A DNA stretch of 64,000 nucleotides from Cycas panzhihuaensis (taxonomy: Eukaryota; Cycadophyta). The notes beneath the pieces were generated by a model. The model had not been told where the DNA came from. It made no database searches and saw only the letters and a list, made by a program, of their open reading frames with translations. Of this stretch, positions 1 through 11,600 are shown one piece after another (the first letter of the stretch is position 1; each line of letters begins with the position of its first letter). The stretch spans positions 91,271,741 through 91,335,740 of the forward strand of contig CM041465.1 in assembly GCA_023213395.1 (NCBI GenBank). The letters run 5' to 3'. Position numbers and translations under genes: made by a program.

Positions 1-366
1 CTTATTATAGGTTGAATATGAAGATTTACTAGAATATAAAAATGATCCTATTGGTAAGGTAATCCTACACATAAAATTTCATCAAAATATGAGATGGTCA
101 GAAATTTCATAAAATTTTAGGCCTTCAATGCTTCTGAGGCTATTTCAACAACCAAATGACTTCCAAAATCTATCATTTTCATCTTTGAAATTTTGCACAT
201 ATAGAAAATATAGCAACATACAAAATAATATAATTTTAAGCTCTCTAATACAAAATAAAGTTCTCAAATAAGCTCTCAACCTCACATGAATTGTGAGTGA
301 GAGGCATTAATGGCTTCTTTGTAAGCCTAGTGAGGAAATGTGGTCAACAATGGCTCTGATACTAGT
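1..366 (-). mobile_element. Ty1-copia element (copia-0), start of internal region
   Basis: This is the first part of the internal region of a minus-strand LTR retrotransposon that runs off the left edge. The sign is a primer-binding-site complement at 353-364 (GCTCTGATACTA, reverse complement close to TGGTATCAGAGC), directly followed by a TGTTGGG LTR end. That order (internal, PBS, LTR, rising coordinates) fixes the minus orientation. No gag similarity is visible in the 350 bases present. A short plus-strand open frame here overlaps the PBS and LTR and is not a gene. The element's other LTR and its TSD lie outside the window. Confidence 0.55.
353..364 (-). other. tRNA-Met primer-binding site of copia-0
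   Basis: Complement of the plant initiator tRNA-Met PBS, two bases from the LTR end. One C-to-T type change (TAGTATCAGAGC instead of TGGTATCAGAGC). Confidence 0.6.
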
Positions 367-1028
367 TGTTGGGTGAAGGATCTAGTTTCCACACTCCACT
401 ACACTAAAGAAATGGCACATAATAATAGAAAAATGAAGAGAATAAGATTGAAAGCAAAAATAAGAGGTGAGAATTATGACTCTCCCTTTCATATTCAACC
501 TTATATATCAAAAGATATATATTAGGATTTCCAAAGGACTTTTTTGCCTTATAACATGATCCCAAAATTACACTTAAATGTAAATAAAGTTACATTTAGC
601 TATGTGACTTAGCTAACATAAAGTCACCTTCATATAATTAATCTAATGACTTTGACGCATTAACATCTATAAAGTTTAAGATCATTAGACGTTATGGATT
701 TTGGAGCCTATAGAGATGATTTATATCATTTTATGTTTTAGATATTTCTTTAAAGGGATAGACAAAAGTTTGAGATAAATAATCATAAGAAAGATACAAG
801 CTCAGTGTTCTTAAGTTTGAGAAAGAATAACTATAAAAGATTATGTGAGCACCATCTCTAATGGGTCAAGGTTAGTTGGTTAGTTTAATAGCCAAAGCTA
901 TTTAGGAAAGCAACTAACATCGATCCATTAGAAATGGTAACTAAGCCATATTTTACATTTAGTTAGAAGAAGTATAATAAAGCTTAGTAGGACGTACCTA
1001 AGAGGGGTTGTATGAATACTTATCAACA
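367..1028 (-). repeat. 5' LTR of copia-0 (proposed limits)
   Basis: Begins TGTTGGG beside the PBS. The far end is proposed at ATCAACA (1022-1028) because TGTTG...CAACA forms matching inverted ends of the usual LTR type, giving about 662 bp. The partner LTR is not in the window, so the far boundary is unproven; CTCTCACA at 1066-1073 is an alternative. The segment contains the inverted repeat at 852-937. Confidence 0.45.
852..937. repeat. Imperfect inverted repeat, 27-bp arms
   Basis: Arm 852-878 and the reverse complement of arm 911-937 agree at 23 of 27 positions by direct comparison, with a 32-base loop. Lies inside the proposed copia-0 LTR. Could be an LTR regulatory stem-loop, a small folded insertion or chance; no coding content. 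Confidence 0.6.
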
Positions 1029-1868
1029 TTGGAAGAGGCCCAACTAACTAATATTCATATGACACCTCTCACAAGAAAACTAGTCATCTATCTAATAAAC
1101 TTGAAAGTATATTTGACAAATGATAAATCTCTAAGGTATGCTAGATTCTCCTTTAGCTATTTCTAGGTAAATATTCACATAGGGCTAATAACTTGCTAAG
1201 ACACTTCTCAACCCTAGATTCTCATGGGGGTATATCTTTCTATGTACCATTTCCTATTCTCAAGTATACCAAGCTTTGAATCGATACCATGCTTATCTTA
1301 AAGTTTTTTTATCCTCATGCTTTTAGAAGGAAATGAGGACCTCAAATTCCCAAGTATAAAACTTAGGAAGGAAGAAGAGAATATAAGGAGTCATAAGAAA
1401 AATAAAACCATTTTGGTTATGTAAATCGAGACCTATATGTACATACTCAACAAATGATACCTATGCTATATGGTATGGTAGTAGTCTTATATGGTTATTA
1501 GGAGTCCTATCAATACATAGGAGGATATAAAACTCAACAAGAAATAGATAAGCCAACTATAATTTATCCTTATTAAAAGGTAAGTCTTTTGGAGCCATAG
1601 TTTATACATATTATAGAGGACATATGTATTTCCTTTTTAGGTGTAGAATATTTTTAAAAACTACAAATTGGTAGGCTTTTGGAACTCAAGGCTGTTAAGG
1701 ATAGAAATATAGGTTGTATTATTCTCAAGATCCTCATTGATGAGATAAGGTCTTGCTTGCTTGGGGGTGATCTTTTGTTGTTTATCATAAAGATACTTAA
1801 ACTCAAGTACCTTGTCATCAATATAAAATTTATGAGGTCTTAACTACCTATCATGGGTAGCTTAAGCT
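1029..1868 (-). pseudogene. Ty3-gypsy copy A: integrase C-terminus and 3' region
   Basis: Read on the minus strand from 1868 to about 1640, the translation continues the integrase found at 7248-8369. It shows a basic stretch, then HKFYIDDKVLEFKYLYDKQQ and RPYLINEDLENNT, resembling the GPY/F-type C-terminal module of plant Ty3-gypsy integrases (established family knowledge, recalled). The continuity across copia-1 supports one interrupted gene. Stops are present. From about 1630 down to 1029 no protein similarity is visible; it should hold the 3' end of the gypsy element, but I could not place its polypurine tract or LTR. Confidence 0.55.
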
Positions 1869-2558
1869 TGTTGAGAAAACTAGGTCTCAATAAGCAGAAT
1901 CCACCACCAAGATCTAAACTATTTTGCAACTAATTACAGGAATTGAAACTAAAATTTAACATGCAAGTTCTTAAACTAGAGATAATACAATAAATAAATC
2001 AAGAAGCCAAAGCAACACATATATATAAGATATAATGTAATAAAACCATAGTAGTATACTAGGGAAACATCTACACAGGAAAGGTATCGATTTTTATTAT
2101 CTAAGAATGGAGAAATGTATATAATCTATAATAGAATTCTCACATCAACAATAACTAACCATATCTACTCAATATAGTATATCCAATAACTAGTTGCCTC
2201 TACTCAATATAGTACATCTAATATTTTGAATACCATCAACATAATAAAAAAACACCTTAAATCATGCTATATGAGAGAGTCATACAAGGCACAAATCTCA
2301 ACCATTGAATCTGGGATATTTTGAACGAACTACTTTGATTCTCTTTATAATTTAGTATATTTTACAGTGCTAGCTTTATGGGTCAGGAGCTACCACTCCC
2401 AAACCCTCTCTTTGTAGGGGTTCTGGCTTCTTTCGTACCCCTAACCAAGGGGGGCTCCCGTCCCCCTTGGATCATCTTGTAGAAGTTAAGGGGGAAAATT
2501 GTACTACCAGCATGTCAAATATTTTACCTATAAAACATTATTATTATATTATCTAACA
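1869..2558 (-). repeat. 3' LTR of copia-1
   Basis: Starts TGTTGAGAA and ends ATCTAACA. It aligns throughout with 6578-7247, including blocks such as ACATCTACACAGGAAAGGTA and a GC-rich hairpin at 2445-2470. The adjacent polypurine tract on the minus strand (about 2559-2570, AAGGTGAAGAT) marks it as the 3' LTR. Confidence 0.93.
2445..2470. repeat. GC-rich stem-loop in copia-1 LTR
   Basis: CCAAGGGGG and CCCCCTTGG arms enclose a short loop. The same hairpin is kept at 7135-7160 and 17261-17286, the other two LTR copies of this family. Confidence 0.8.
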
Positions 2559-2599
2559 ATCTTCACCTTAACAATAATTTACATGATACCTTTTCTAGA

Positions 2600-5500
2600 C
2601 CATTCATCACCTTTTCTATAAACTAAGAGAAGTCAAGTGCCATTTAAACTTCTCTAATAGTACTAATTTTATGAACATGTTAGCACAATTTTATTTTGTG
2701 TTAACCTTCTCAATAACCACTCCACCTATTTCCACAACTTGTCTAACAAGATGGTACTTAAGAGTAATATGTTTTATCCTATTATGATAAGCTAGATTCT
2801 TTGTTATATAATTGACACTTTGATTATTACAAAATACCTTTACCTTTTCTTGTTTTCTTCCAAGCTCAATCAATAGATATTACAATTAGATTACTTCCTT
2901 ATGAGCATGTGTTGCAATAATATATTTTACTTCTATAGTTAATAATATAATTATGCTCTATAATTTTGACATTTAACTAATTAGACTATTTATAAGAGTA
3001 AATACATAACTCAATGTAGACCTTCTTTTATTGAAATCTCCTACAAAGTCTAAGTCAACATATCCATAAACCTAATTACTTGTAACACCAAAGGTGATGC
3101 AATAGTCACTTCTACCCCTCAAAGATCAAAGCACCCATTTCAATGCTACCCAATGTTCTTTTCATGGATTTGCCATAAACTTGCTAACTACACCAACTGC
3201 ATGTGAAATATCAGGTCTTGTATATACCATGGCATATACCAAACTTCCTACTACACTGGAATAAGGAACATGAGATATATAATCCTTTTCTTCTTCACTA
3301 CTAGGACTCATACTCAAAGAAAGCTTGAAATAAGGAGCCAATAGGATACTCATTAGTCTCACATTTGCCGTACCAAATCTAGTTAGCACATTCTCCACAT
3401 ATTTCTACTATGATAACTATAGCTTATTATTTTTCTTATCTCTATGTATCTCTATACATAAGATTTGTTTTGTAGCTCCTAGATCCTTGATATCAAAAGT
3501 CCTAGCCAATTGAGCCTTTAACTCGTTGATTTATGCTATACTCTTACTTGTAACTAATATGTCATCAATATATAATACTAAGATAATGAATAAGCCATTG
3601 TCTAAGAATCTAAAACAAACACAATGATCATACTTACTTCTTTTAAAATTTTAGCTCTCCATGAAGGCATCAAACTTCCTATACCATTGCTTGGGTGATT
3701 ACTTTAGGCCATAAAATGATTTCCTAAGCCTACAAACAAGTATTTTCCTACCATCTTATACAAACCCTTCTGGCTAATTCATATAGATTTCTTCATCTAA
3801 ATCTCTATACAAAAAAGTTATTTTTATATCTAACTTCTCTAACTCTAAATCAAGAGAAGCTACTAATGCTAACAGAACCTAAATTGAAATAAGTTTGACA
3901 ACTATTGAAAAGATCTCATGAAAATCAATACTTACTTTCTATGTAAAGCCTTTAGGCACCAATCTTGCCTTGTATTTATCAATCTTTCCATCAATATCTA
4001 TTTTCTTCTTGAAAACCCACCTGCAACCAATAATCTTCCTACCATGTGAAAGTTCTACAAAGTCCCAAGAATTATTTTTCTTTAAAGCATCTATCTCTTC
4101 CTACATAGCCCTCTTCCACTTCTCACTATAGATGTCATCTACTATTTCCTAATAGCATATAGGCTCACCATCATTAGAAACTAAAGCAATAGGAATAGAA
4201 GGTTTGTACCTATTAGGTGGATGACTGACTCATATAAATCTTCTAATAGTTAGTGGAGGAGTGTCCACATACTCCTATAAATCTACTACAGATTCATCTT
4301 TAGAGAGCTCTTCTTTCTCTTTTATTTCCAAAGATGGCTAGGTCTCAAGCTTGACCTACTGATGTTCAAATTTCTTCTCCTATTTCACTTTAACTTCTAC
4401 ATTGTCTAATTTTAGGAAGAGAAATTCATTAAACACAACATCCCTATTAATAGTAATTTTATGGGTAGTAGGATCCCATAACCTATATCCCTTCATACCA
4501 TCTCTATCACCATAACCAACAAAGATACCTCTCTTGGATTTTTGGTCTAACTTTAAATGTTACCTTTTATTAGTCATGGAATAAGCATCATAACCAAAAA
4601 CTTTTAAATTTTAATAGTCAAATGGATGTCTAGCCATACCTCTTTAGGAATCTTACAGTATATTACAAGTGATGGTGACCTATTTACCAAAAAATAAGTT
4701 ATTTGAATAATTTCTGCCTATAAGCCCTACTCCACATCTGCATTACTTAGCATGCTTCTTGCCCTTTTTAAGAGTGTTCTATTCATATGCTTAATTATGT
4801 AATTCTACTATGGAGTATAGCTAGTGGTTTTATGTCTTTTGATCTTAACTTCTCTATAATAGTTCTCAAACTCTAATAAGTTAAACTCACATCCATTATC
4901 AGTTCTTAAACATTTGATTGACTTGCCAGTGCTCTTCTCAACCAGAGTCTTAAACTACTTAAGCACAATAAAAACTTTAGATTTCCTTTTTAAAAAATAG
5001 ACCTATACCTTTTTGGAGTAATCATCTATAAATTTCACAAAGTGTAATAATCCTCCATAGGATATTGTAGGGGCTAGTCCTCATACATCTGAATGTATGT
5101 AATCTAAAACACCTTTACTAGTGTGACTCCCTACTTTAAACCTAAGTCTATATTGCTTTCTAAAAATATAATATTTACAAAAAGTTAAATCTGAAAGCTA
5201 GAAGTTTGGAAGTAACTTATAGTTCATTAGTATCTTAAGTCCTCTCTCACTCATTTTCCCAAGTCTCTAATGCCATAACTAATTTGGATCTTCTATAGTC
5301 TTTGATACTATAGCTACATCGTTGATATTTATACTTCCTACCAAAATATAAAGGTTTCCTTTCTTTAAGGAGTTTATAATAACTAAGGGGCCCTTTGACA
5401 CCTTTAAGACTCCTTCATAACCTGTGTACTTATAACCACCAGAATCTAGTTCACCCAAGAAAATCATATTCCTTTTAGATTAAGTACATGTCTAACTTTA

Positions 5501-6530
5501 GTTAATGTTCTTACTATATCATTGAATATTTAAATTTTGATACTACTAATACCAATTGTCTTATAGGAAACTTCATTTTCCATAAGTATATCACCACCAT
5601 TAAGAGGTTGGTATGATGAAAATCAACTCTTATATGGACACATATGGTGTGAAGCACCTGGATCTAATAACTAATCATGATAATAATAGGAAATATTACA
5701 AATAATTAAGACATCATCATTTGTACTTTGATTTGACTCCACTTAATTAGCCTCTTTTTCAGGATCTTTCTTTTTCTAGAACTCCTTCCTTTTGTAGTAA
5801 TCCTTCTTAAGGTGACCTATCTTATTGTAGTGCCAATATCTGAGCTTACTCTTATTGTCTTTTGACTTTGACCTCAATGTGTCCCTAGAGCTTTGTCTCT
5901 CTTAATCGTTCTACCCCTTGCTGTCATAGCTTCTAATATGGAGGTTTCAAGATTGGACTTCCTCCTCACTTCTTCTGTTAGCAAAGCACTTATAATAGAA
6001 TCATAGTCTAATTCATACTAAAAGTAATTGAGATGACACTATTATCCCAAGATTTTGGTAATAAACATAATGATATAATAACCTTGTTCTCATCCTAAAT
6101 TGTGACATTGATACTAGCCAACCAACAAATAAGAGTATTAAAAATATTTAAATGATTAGGAATTTTTATACCTTCTTTTATCTACAATGAGTATAATTAT
6201 CTCTTTAAGTAAATTTAATTTGTCACAGATTTAGTTATTTATAAGCCTTCCAACCATGTCCATAATCTTATTACTATCTTCTCCCCTATGATGTTAAATA
6301 GAACTTCATTCGCTAGGCACAATTATATTATGCTAAGATCCCTTTTATCCAAATAATCTCATTCATCATCGTCCATCCCTATGGGTTTCTTCGATTTGCC
6401 TTCCAAACTTTTGTAAACATCATACGTTTTTAGCTTCTATAACTTGAAGTTATTCTTTTCATTAAATTTCTCCACCTTGAACTTTGCATTCATTAGTTTT
6501 GCCATTTGGTGTAGAAAAAATTGACACCAA
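2600..6530 (-). pseudogene. copia-1 gag-pol polyprotein, decayed
   Basis: Minus-strand order from 6530 downward. The gag lies at about 5760-6530 (N-terminal KFKVEKFNEKNNF type), with a CCHC knuckle near 5780-5830 that has lost cysteines (HYNKIGHLKKDYYKRK). Protease is near 5640-5720 with LLDPGASHHM; the catalytic Asp remains but the usual Ser is Pro. Integrase (about 4600-5240) contains LRTDNGCEF. RT (about 3170-4035) has GCRWVFKKK, KARLVPKGFT and the active-site box YIDDIL near 3550-3575. RNase H (about 2600-3160) includes VYGYVDLDFVGDFNKRRST and HNRIKHITLKYHLVRQ. Many in-frame stops make it non-functional. The family arrangement is that of an ordinary plant copia. Confidence 0.9.
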
Positions 6531-6565
6531 AACCCTTATAAACTTGCTACAAAAATAAAAGTATC

Positions 6566-6577
6566 TCTGATACCACT
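6566..6577 (-). other. tRNA-Met primer-binding site of copia-1
   Basis: TCTGATACCA is the reverse complement of TGGTATCAGA, abutting the LTR start at 6578; this fixes the minus orientation. Confidence 0.85.
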
Positions 6578-7247
6578 TGTTAAGAAAACAAGTTCCTAGT
6601 AACTAGAAATTGTTACCAAGATCTAAACTATTTTGTAACTAGTTACAGGAATTGAAATTAAAATTTAACATGTAAATTCTTAAACTAGAGATAATATAAT
6701 AAATAACTCAGAAAGCTAAAGAATCACATATACACCATATATAACGTGGTAAAACCCTAGCAATATACTAGGAAAACATCCACACAGGAAAGCTATCGAT
6801 CTTTATTATCCAAGAATAAAGAAAGATATATAATTTATAATAGAATACTCACAACAACAATAACTAGCTACCTCTACTCAATATAGTACATCCAATACAT
6901 CAAATACCATCAACATAATAAGAAAACACCCTAAATTAGGCTTATATGAGAGAGTCATATAAGGCACAAATCTTAACCATTGAATCTTGGGTATTTTAAA
7001 TAAACAACCATGATTCTCTTTATAATTTATTATGTTTTATAGCACTAGCTTTATGGGTTAGGGGATACTACCCACGAACCCCCTCTTTGTGGAGGGGGGG
7101 GGGGTGGGGGTTCAAGTCCCCTCGCATCCCCTAGCCAAGGGGGGCTTCTTCCCCCCTTGGATCCTCCCACATAAGTTTAGGGGGGAAACCACACTGCTAA
7201 CTTGTCAAAAGTTTTGCCTCTAAATATTGTTGTCACATTATCTAACA
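6578..7247 (-). repeat. 5' LTR of copia-1
   Basis: Starts TGTTAAGAA and ends TATCTAACA. Partner of 1869-2558. It carries a guanine run near 7093-7110 and the conserved GC-rich stem-loop at 7135-7160. Confidence 0.93.
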
Positions 7248-8369
7248 GAGCTATGCTTTTAGAATCTAGATTATTTTGGAGGGTAGTCAATCATGTCTCA
7301 TCCATTTTCTCTAATTCCAATAATCATGTTTCTCTCTAGTATTCTTTATCAGTGAAGTATTTAAGAGAAATACATAGAGATGGGATTTCTACCTTTAGGG
7401 ATATAATAACTTTAGAGCCATACATAAGAGAGAATAGGGTCATCCTAGTTGCATCCCTGATAAATTCTTGGTGGGCCCATAATACAAAAACTTATTAAAC
7501 ATGCTAGTCTCAATGGGAGTTAGTTACAGTCTTGGCCAAGATCTCAACCAACATCTTGTTGAAGGCCTCAACACGATTATTGGCTTGAGGTTGATAAGGC
7601 ATTAACAAGTGATGGGTAGTGTGGAATTTCTTTTATAATTTAGCTACCTATGATTTACAAAATAAAGTTCCATTATCAATGATAATGATATAAAGAACTC
7701 TGAATTTGTAGGTAATATACTAGAAGATAAATATCATAATAATCTTTCTAGTTGTAAAGACCAATGAAATGACTTTGCTTGACTTAGTAAAGTATAATGT
7801 AGCAGTTAAAAAATAAATATATGACTACTCAAAGAAGGGGGTAAATTTGACCAATAAGGTTAAGCCCTTATTGGAAAAAAGGCCATGGAGAAATAATGGA
7901 ATTGAGAGACTAAGCAAGTTGGTGTATTAGTGTGCATATGCCTAATACTTTTTACATTTCTAGATATAAGTGTGTCCATCTTTAAAACATATGAGCTAAT
8001 AGTATCCCATTCAAAGGATACACTAGGTGGTGGACTATCCACTAAAGTGGCATCTATATATGTTATCATGGCACTCTATTAGGGTTATTTGGGCCTCAAA
8101 GGTGAAAGACATCTTAACAAAACTCCATTAAAAGAGAATTTGTAAAGGACATCTTTAAGTAGCAGATGTTGACAAGCAGTAGATCTAATTCATTTCTTCT
8201 TTTCAAAGGAGATAGAGGAAGAGAAGGCTTAGTTCATGAGGTAAGACCTAATCTCTTTATACCACTCCTATTTTAAGGGCATAACATTTAACTAAAGGAT
8301 CTACTCATTAGGTAGTCTATCATTAATAATCATGTTGCTAATATTTGGTAATAGTGCTTTACCCATAAT
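7248..8369 (-). pseudogene. Ty3-gypsy copy A: integrase zinc-binding and core
   Basis: Minus-strand translation shows a Ty3-gypsy integrase in pieces. The upstream zinc-binding part lies around 7860-8300. The catalytic core follows at 7380-7700, with a DNGTLFCK stretch and then MPYQPQANNRVEAFNKMLVE, the equivalent of the PYHPQ..NG.VE..N block of plant gypsy integrases. Next comes MTLFSLMYGSKVII, matching the TPF.LVYG motif. Stops and frameshifts interrupt all of it. The upstream RNase H and RT resume at 13715 beyond copia-2; the C-terminus continues at 1868 beyond copia-1. Tat/Athila-like affiliation is possible but not shown. Confidence 0.8.
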
Positions 8370-8588
8370 TATTAGAATATTAATGTTCTATCCTATATTT
8401 TTTCTTAGGGGGTCTCTTATGTATAGTTAAGGCTTGTGTGTCACAACCCCTCTTTTATTTAAGAATGACACTTAGCATACATATAATAGGCCCCTTTTAT
8501 AAATTAGTTATATTTATATAAGATGGAAACTTTCACCTATCAATTAAGAAAGATCATTCTATTTTGAAATTCAATCTTTTTTTCATCA
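8370..8588 (+). repeat. 5' LTR of copia-2
   Basis: Starts TATTAGAAT (partner copy starts TGTTAGAAT, so TG has become TA) and ends TTTCATCA. It includes a TATA-like stretch near 8508-8522 (TATATTTATATAAG), a plausible promoter. Confidence 0.92.
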
Positions 8589-8600
8589 TGGTATTAGAGC
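8589..8600 (+). other. tRNA-Met primer-binding site of copia-2
   Basis: TGGTATTAGAGC directly follows the LTR; one C-to-T change from the canonical PBS. Confidence 0.88.
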
Positions 8601-8639
8601 AGCTCTAGTAGGGACATTAAATATCAATTTTTTTAGGAG

Positions 8640-11600
8640 GAGGAGAAACCTTAATAAGAAGGAGACTAAGGCTTAAAATAATGTTTTCTCAAGGAAGACA
8701 ACTTTATAAGACCCTATATAGATTCAAATGACCTTATACAACTAAATTTCTTAAATCACTAATAAATTTTACCAATACAAACATTTTAATGAGTTGAGTC
8801 TTCTATCCTAAAGACTTGACTATAAATTTAGTCTCTACAAGTAAAAAATCATAGAAAAGTAAGGACATGGATTTCAAAATTCTTCTACTATTTTCTCTTA
8901 TTTTTTTTAGTTTCAATCACTATGATTGGTTTTAAAATCTTCCTTAGGGTATAAGATTTCTATCAAGTATAAGTTTACTGAGAGATTTTAAGAAATTTTT
9001 AAGTTATAGTTTAAACCCTAACCACCCATTTTACTTTTGAGTCAAATTTTTCTCAAATAAAAACTCCAATCTAAATTCCATTTGTAGATTCTAATAGGCA
9101 GTGAAGAGATCTAAGTTTTGAGGATTTTTTTGGAATTCTATACAAATGTACTTTTTTTCATATAACCATATAGTCTTAACCTACTATAATAAAAAAAAAT
9201 AGAGTTCTTTTTTATAATTTTCTTTATTATCTCTTATAAAATAGCCTTAATTTACTCATTAGGAGAGTTAGATAAATTAATTGGACAAAAGTATATAGCT
9301 TGGAGAACTAAAATAAAAGGGTCTTTTAGTTTCAAAGAATGTTTGAGACATAGTCACTGACAAAGAAATAAAACCAGTTGCCATAAATATTGTAAAGCTT
9401 GCTAGTTAGGAGGAAAGGGATATATATGCATTAGCAAGCATTACACTATCCATAAGTGATTCTATTTTAACTCATATAAGCAAAGCCTCCATTTCAGTTA
9501 AAGACTAGAAAATGATTACATCCTTATACAATAAAAAAAATAAAGCTTATATTATTACCCTTAGAGAACAACTATACCAACTCTATTTAAGGGATGGTAA
9601 ATAAGTTTATGGTTTTATTACTAAATTGGTAGAAATCAAAGTCAGTCTCATATTTGTAGTGAGTTTATATCAGACATAGAAATTATTTAGTACTTAATAA
9701 ATTTCCTAAGTCATTTGATAATTTAGTGAATACACTTGTTGTGGGAGGATAAGCTTGCAATATATCATTCAATACCTTATATGTATATCTTCTCTAATAA
9801 AAGTAGAAGATACAAAGGTATGATGAAGAAAATGAAGTTGAATATACATTTCTCTCTAGACTTAGGATTAGATAACACGGTTATAGTAGAGGTAAAACCA
9901 TAAGAGGAAGCTCAACAAATACAAGGGCAAGCAAATCAAGATTCACTAGAGGAAGATTAGCTCCTGCTAGAGGAAGATCAATAGATAATTAGGTATGTTA
10001 TCACTATGGCATACCAAGACACTTTGCTATTAATTATAGATTAGTACAAACTCATTCCTATTGTTATTGTGGAAGATTTGGATATCTTCCAAGCAACTAT
10101 TTTTATAGAAAAGTTGAAACCTCTAAAGAAAAATATATTAAAGGTAACTACAACAATGAGTAATCTAAAGATAAATAAGAAGAGAAAATTATTTTTATTA
10201 TAATATTAGCTTCTTTCACTCAAAGATATAAAGAATGGTTCATAAATTTTGGAGCCTCAAATCATATGACTGATAGAGAAGATTGGTTTGAGACTCTTCA
10301 TCCTTATTTAGTAAACAAAACTATTGAACTTAGAGATATTTTTTCTTTGAAGACTAAAGGAAAAGGAATTATTGTGGTTAAAATCAATAAAAAGGTAAAA
10401 AAAGATTAGTAATATTCTATTTATTTTAGGATTAAAGAAGAATCTTTTTTCTATATCCTACTTAAGAAAAAAAAACTTCATCTTTCATGAAGATGGAACA
10501 TGTTACATTTGTGACATAAAAAAAGGTGGTGATGTCATTACTAAAGGGATAAAGATTGATAATATTTATAAATTAGTCTCTACTCCTATTATTTCCTCTC
10601 TTGTAAAAAATTTTGTTGCTCAAAGTATTAATAATGAAATCTAGCATTTCTAGTATGGATATATTATATATGATAGACTAAAAATGCTTAAAAATTTTGA
10701 TATGCATGATGGTTTACCTAATGATATTATAATAAATTCTTCTGTTTACAAAATCTATATGATGGGTAAACAACATAGAGAACCATTTTAAGAAAGCAAC
10801 AAGAGAACAGAAGAAAAATTAGAATTGGTTCATAGTGATATATGTGGGCTAATTACACTAAATTCTATTAATAGTGCCATGTATATTTTTTATATTTATA
10901 GATGAATTTAGTAGAAAAGCTTGGCTGATTTTATCTTCAATAAATTAGAAGTCTTTTATTGCTTTAAATAATTTAAAGCTCAAATTGAATTAAAAAGTGG
11001 GCATAGAATCAAAGTGCTTAGGACATATAGAGGAGGAGAATATGTATTGAATGATTTTTTTAAAGATTAAACAAAATTGTAATAGAGATGGCCATATATG
11101 ATAAAAATAAAAGATGTCTCTAATTATGGTGAGCCTTCACCATATGTTATAGGGGGTTATGACCCTCCATTATATGAGGATTAAGAGGATTGGTGGATAT
11201 AAATATAGGAATATAATAATGACAGGTGAGTGTTATATATACCCCACTCTATTGTAATGATGATAAGGATGATGATATAATATGATATGATGTTCTTCAA
11301 AACCCTTATTTCTTATTTATCTTATTTCCCCCATGTCTCTTCATATTTCTCTATATTGATTAGTTATAGGATTAGTCATGTAACACTAATGTATATTAGG
11401 CTGAAGTTATTAATACAACTATTTAACTTCCAAATAAAAGTCCCATAAGAGCTGTTGATAGAATTTATCTAGAAGAAGTATGGACAAGTAGAAAACTTAA
11501 TATAAATTATCTTAGAATGTTTAGAAGCACTACTTATGTGCATATTCCAAATCAAAAAAATAATTAAATTAGATAAAAAAAATATTGAGTGTATCATGAT

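Larger units (their letters stand above)
1869..7247 (-). mobile_element. Complete Ty1-copia retrotransposon (copia-1)
   Basis: A full-length but decayed minus-strand copia element of about 5.4 kb. It has two alignable LTRs (1869-2558 and 6578-7247), a PBS complement next to the higher LTR, a polypurine tract next to the lower one, and gag-protease-integrase-RT-RNase H order between them. The 5-bp flanks are AAGCT (1864-1868) and GAGCT (7248-7252), one transition apart, so they read as a worn TSD. It is inserted in the integrase C-terminal region of gypsy copy A. A solo LTR of the same family sits at 16756-17373. Confidence 0.93.

Noticed and set aside
340-525. 61-codon plus-strand open frame as a small gene
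   Set aside because: It runs across the copia-0 PBS and LTR end; no family resemblance, and overlaps element structure.
8589-8600. PBS sequences as tRNA gene fragments
   Set aside because: Only the 12-base primer complement is present, always next to an LTR end; no cloverleaf follows.
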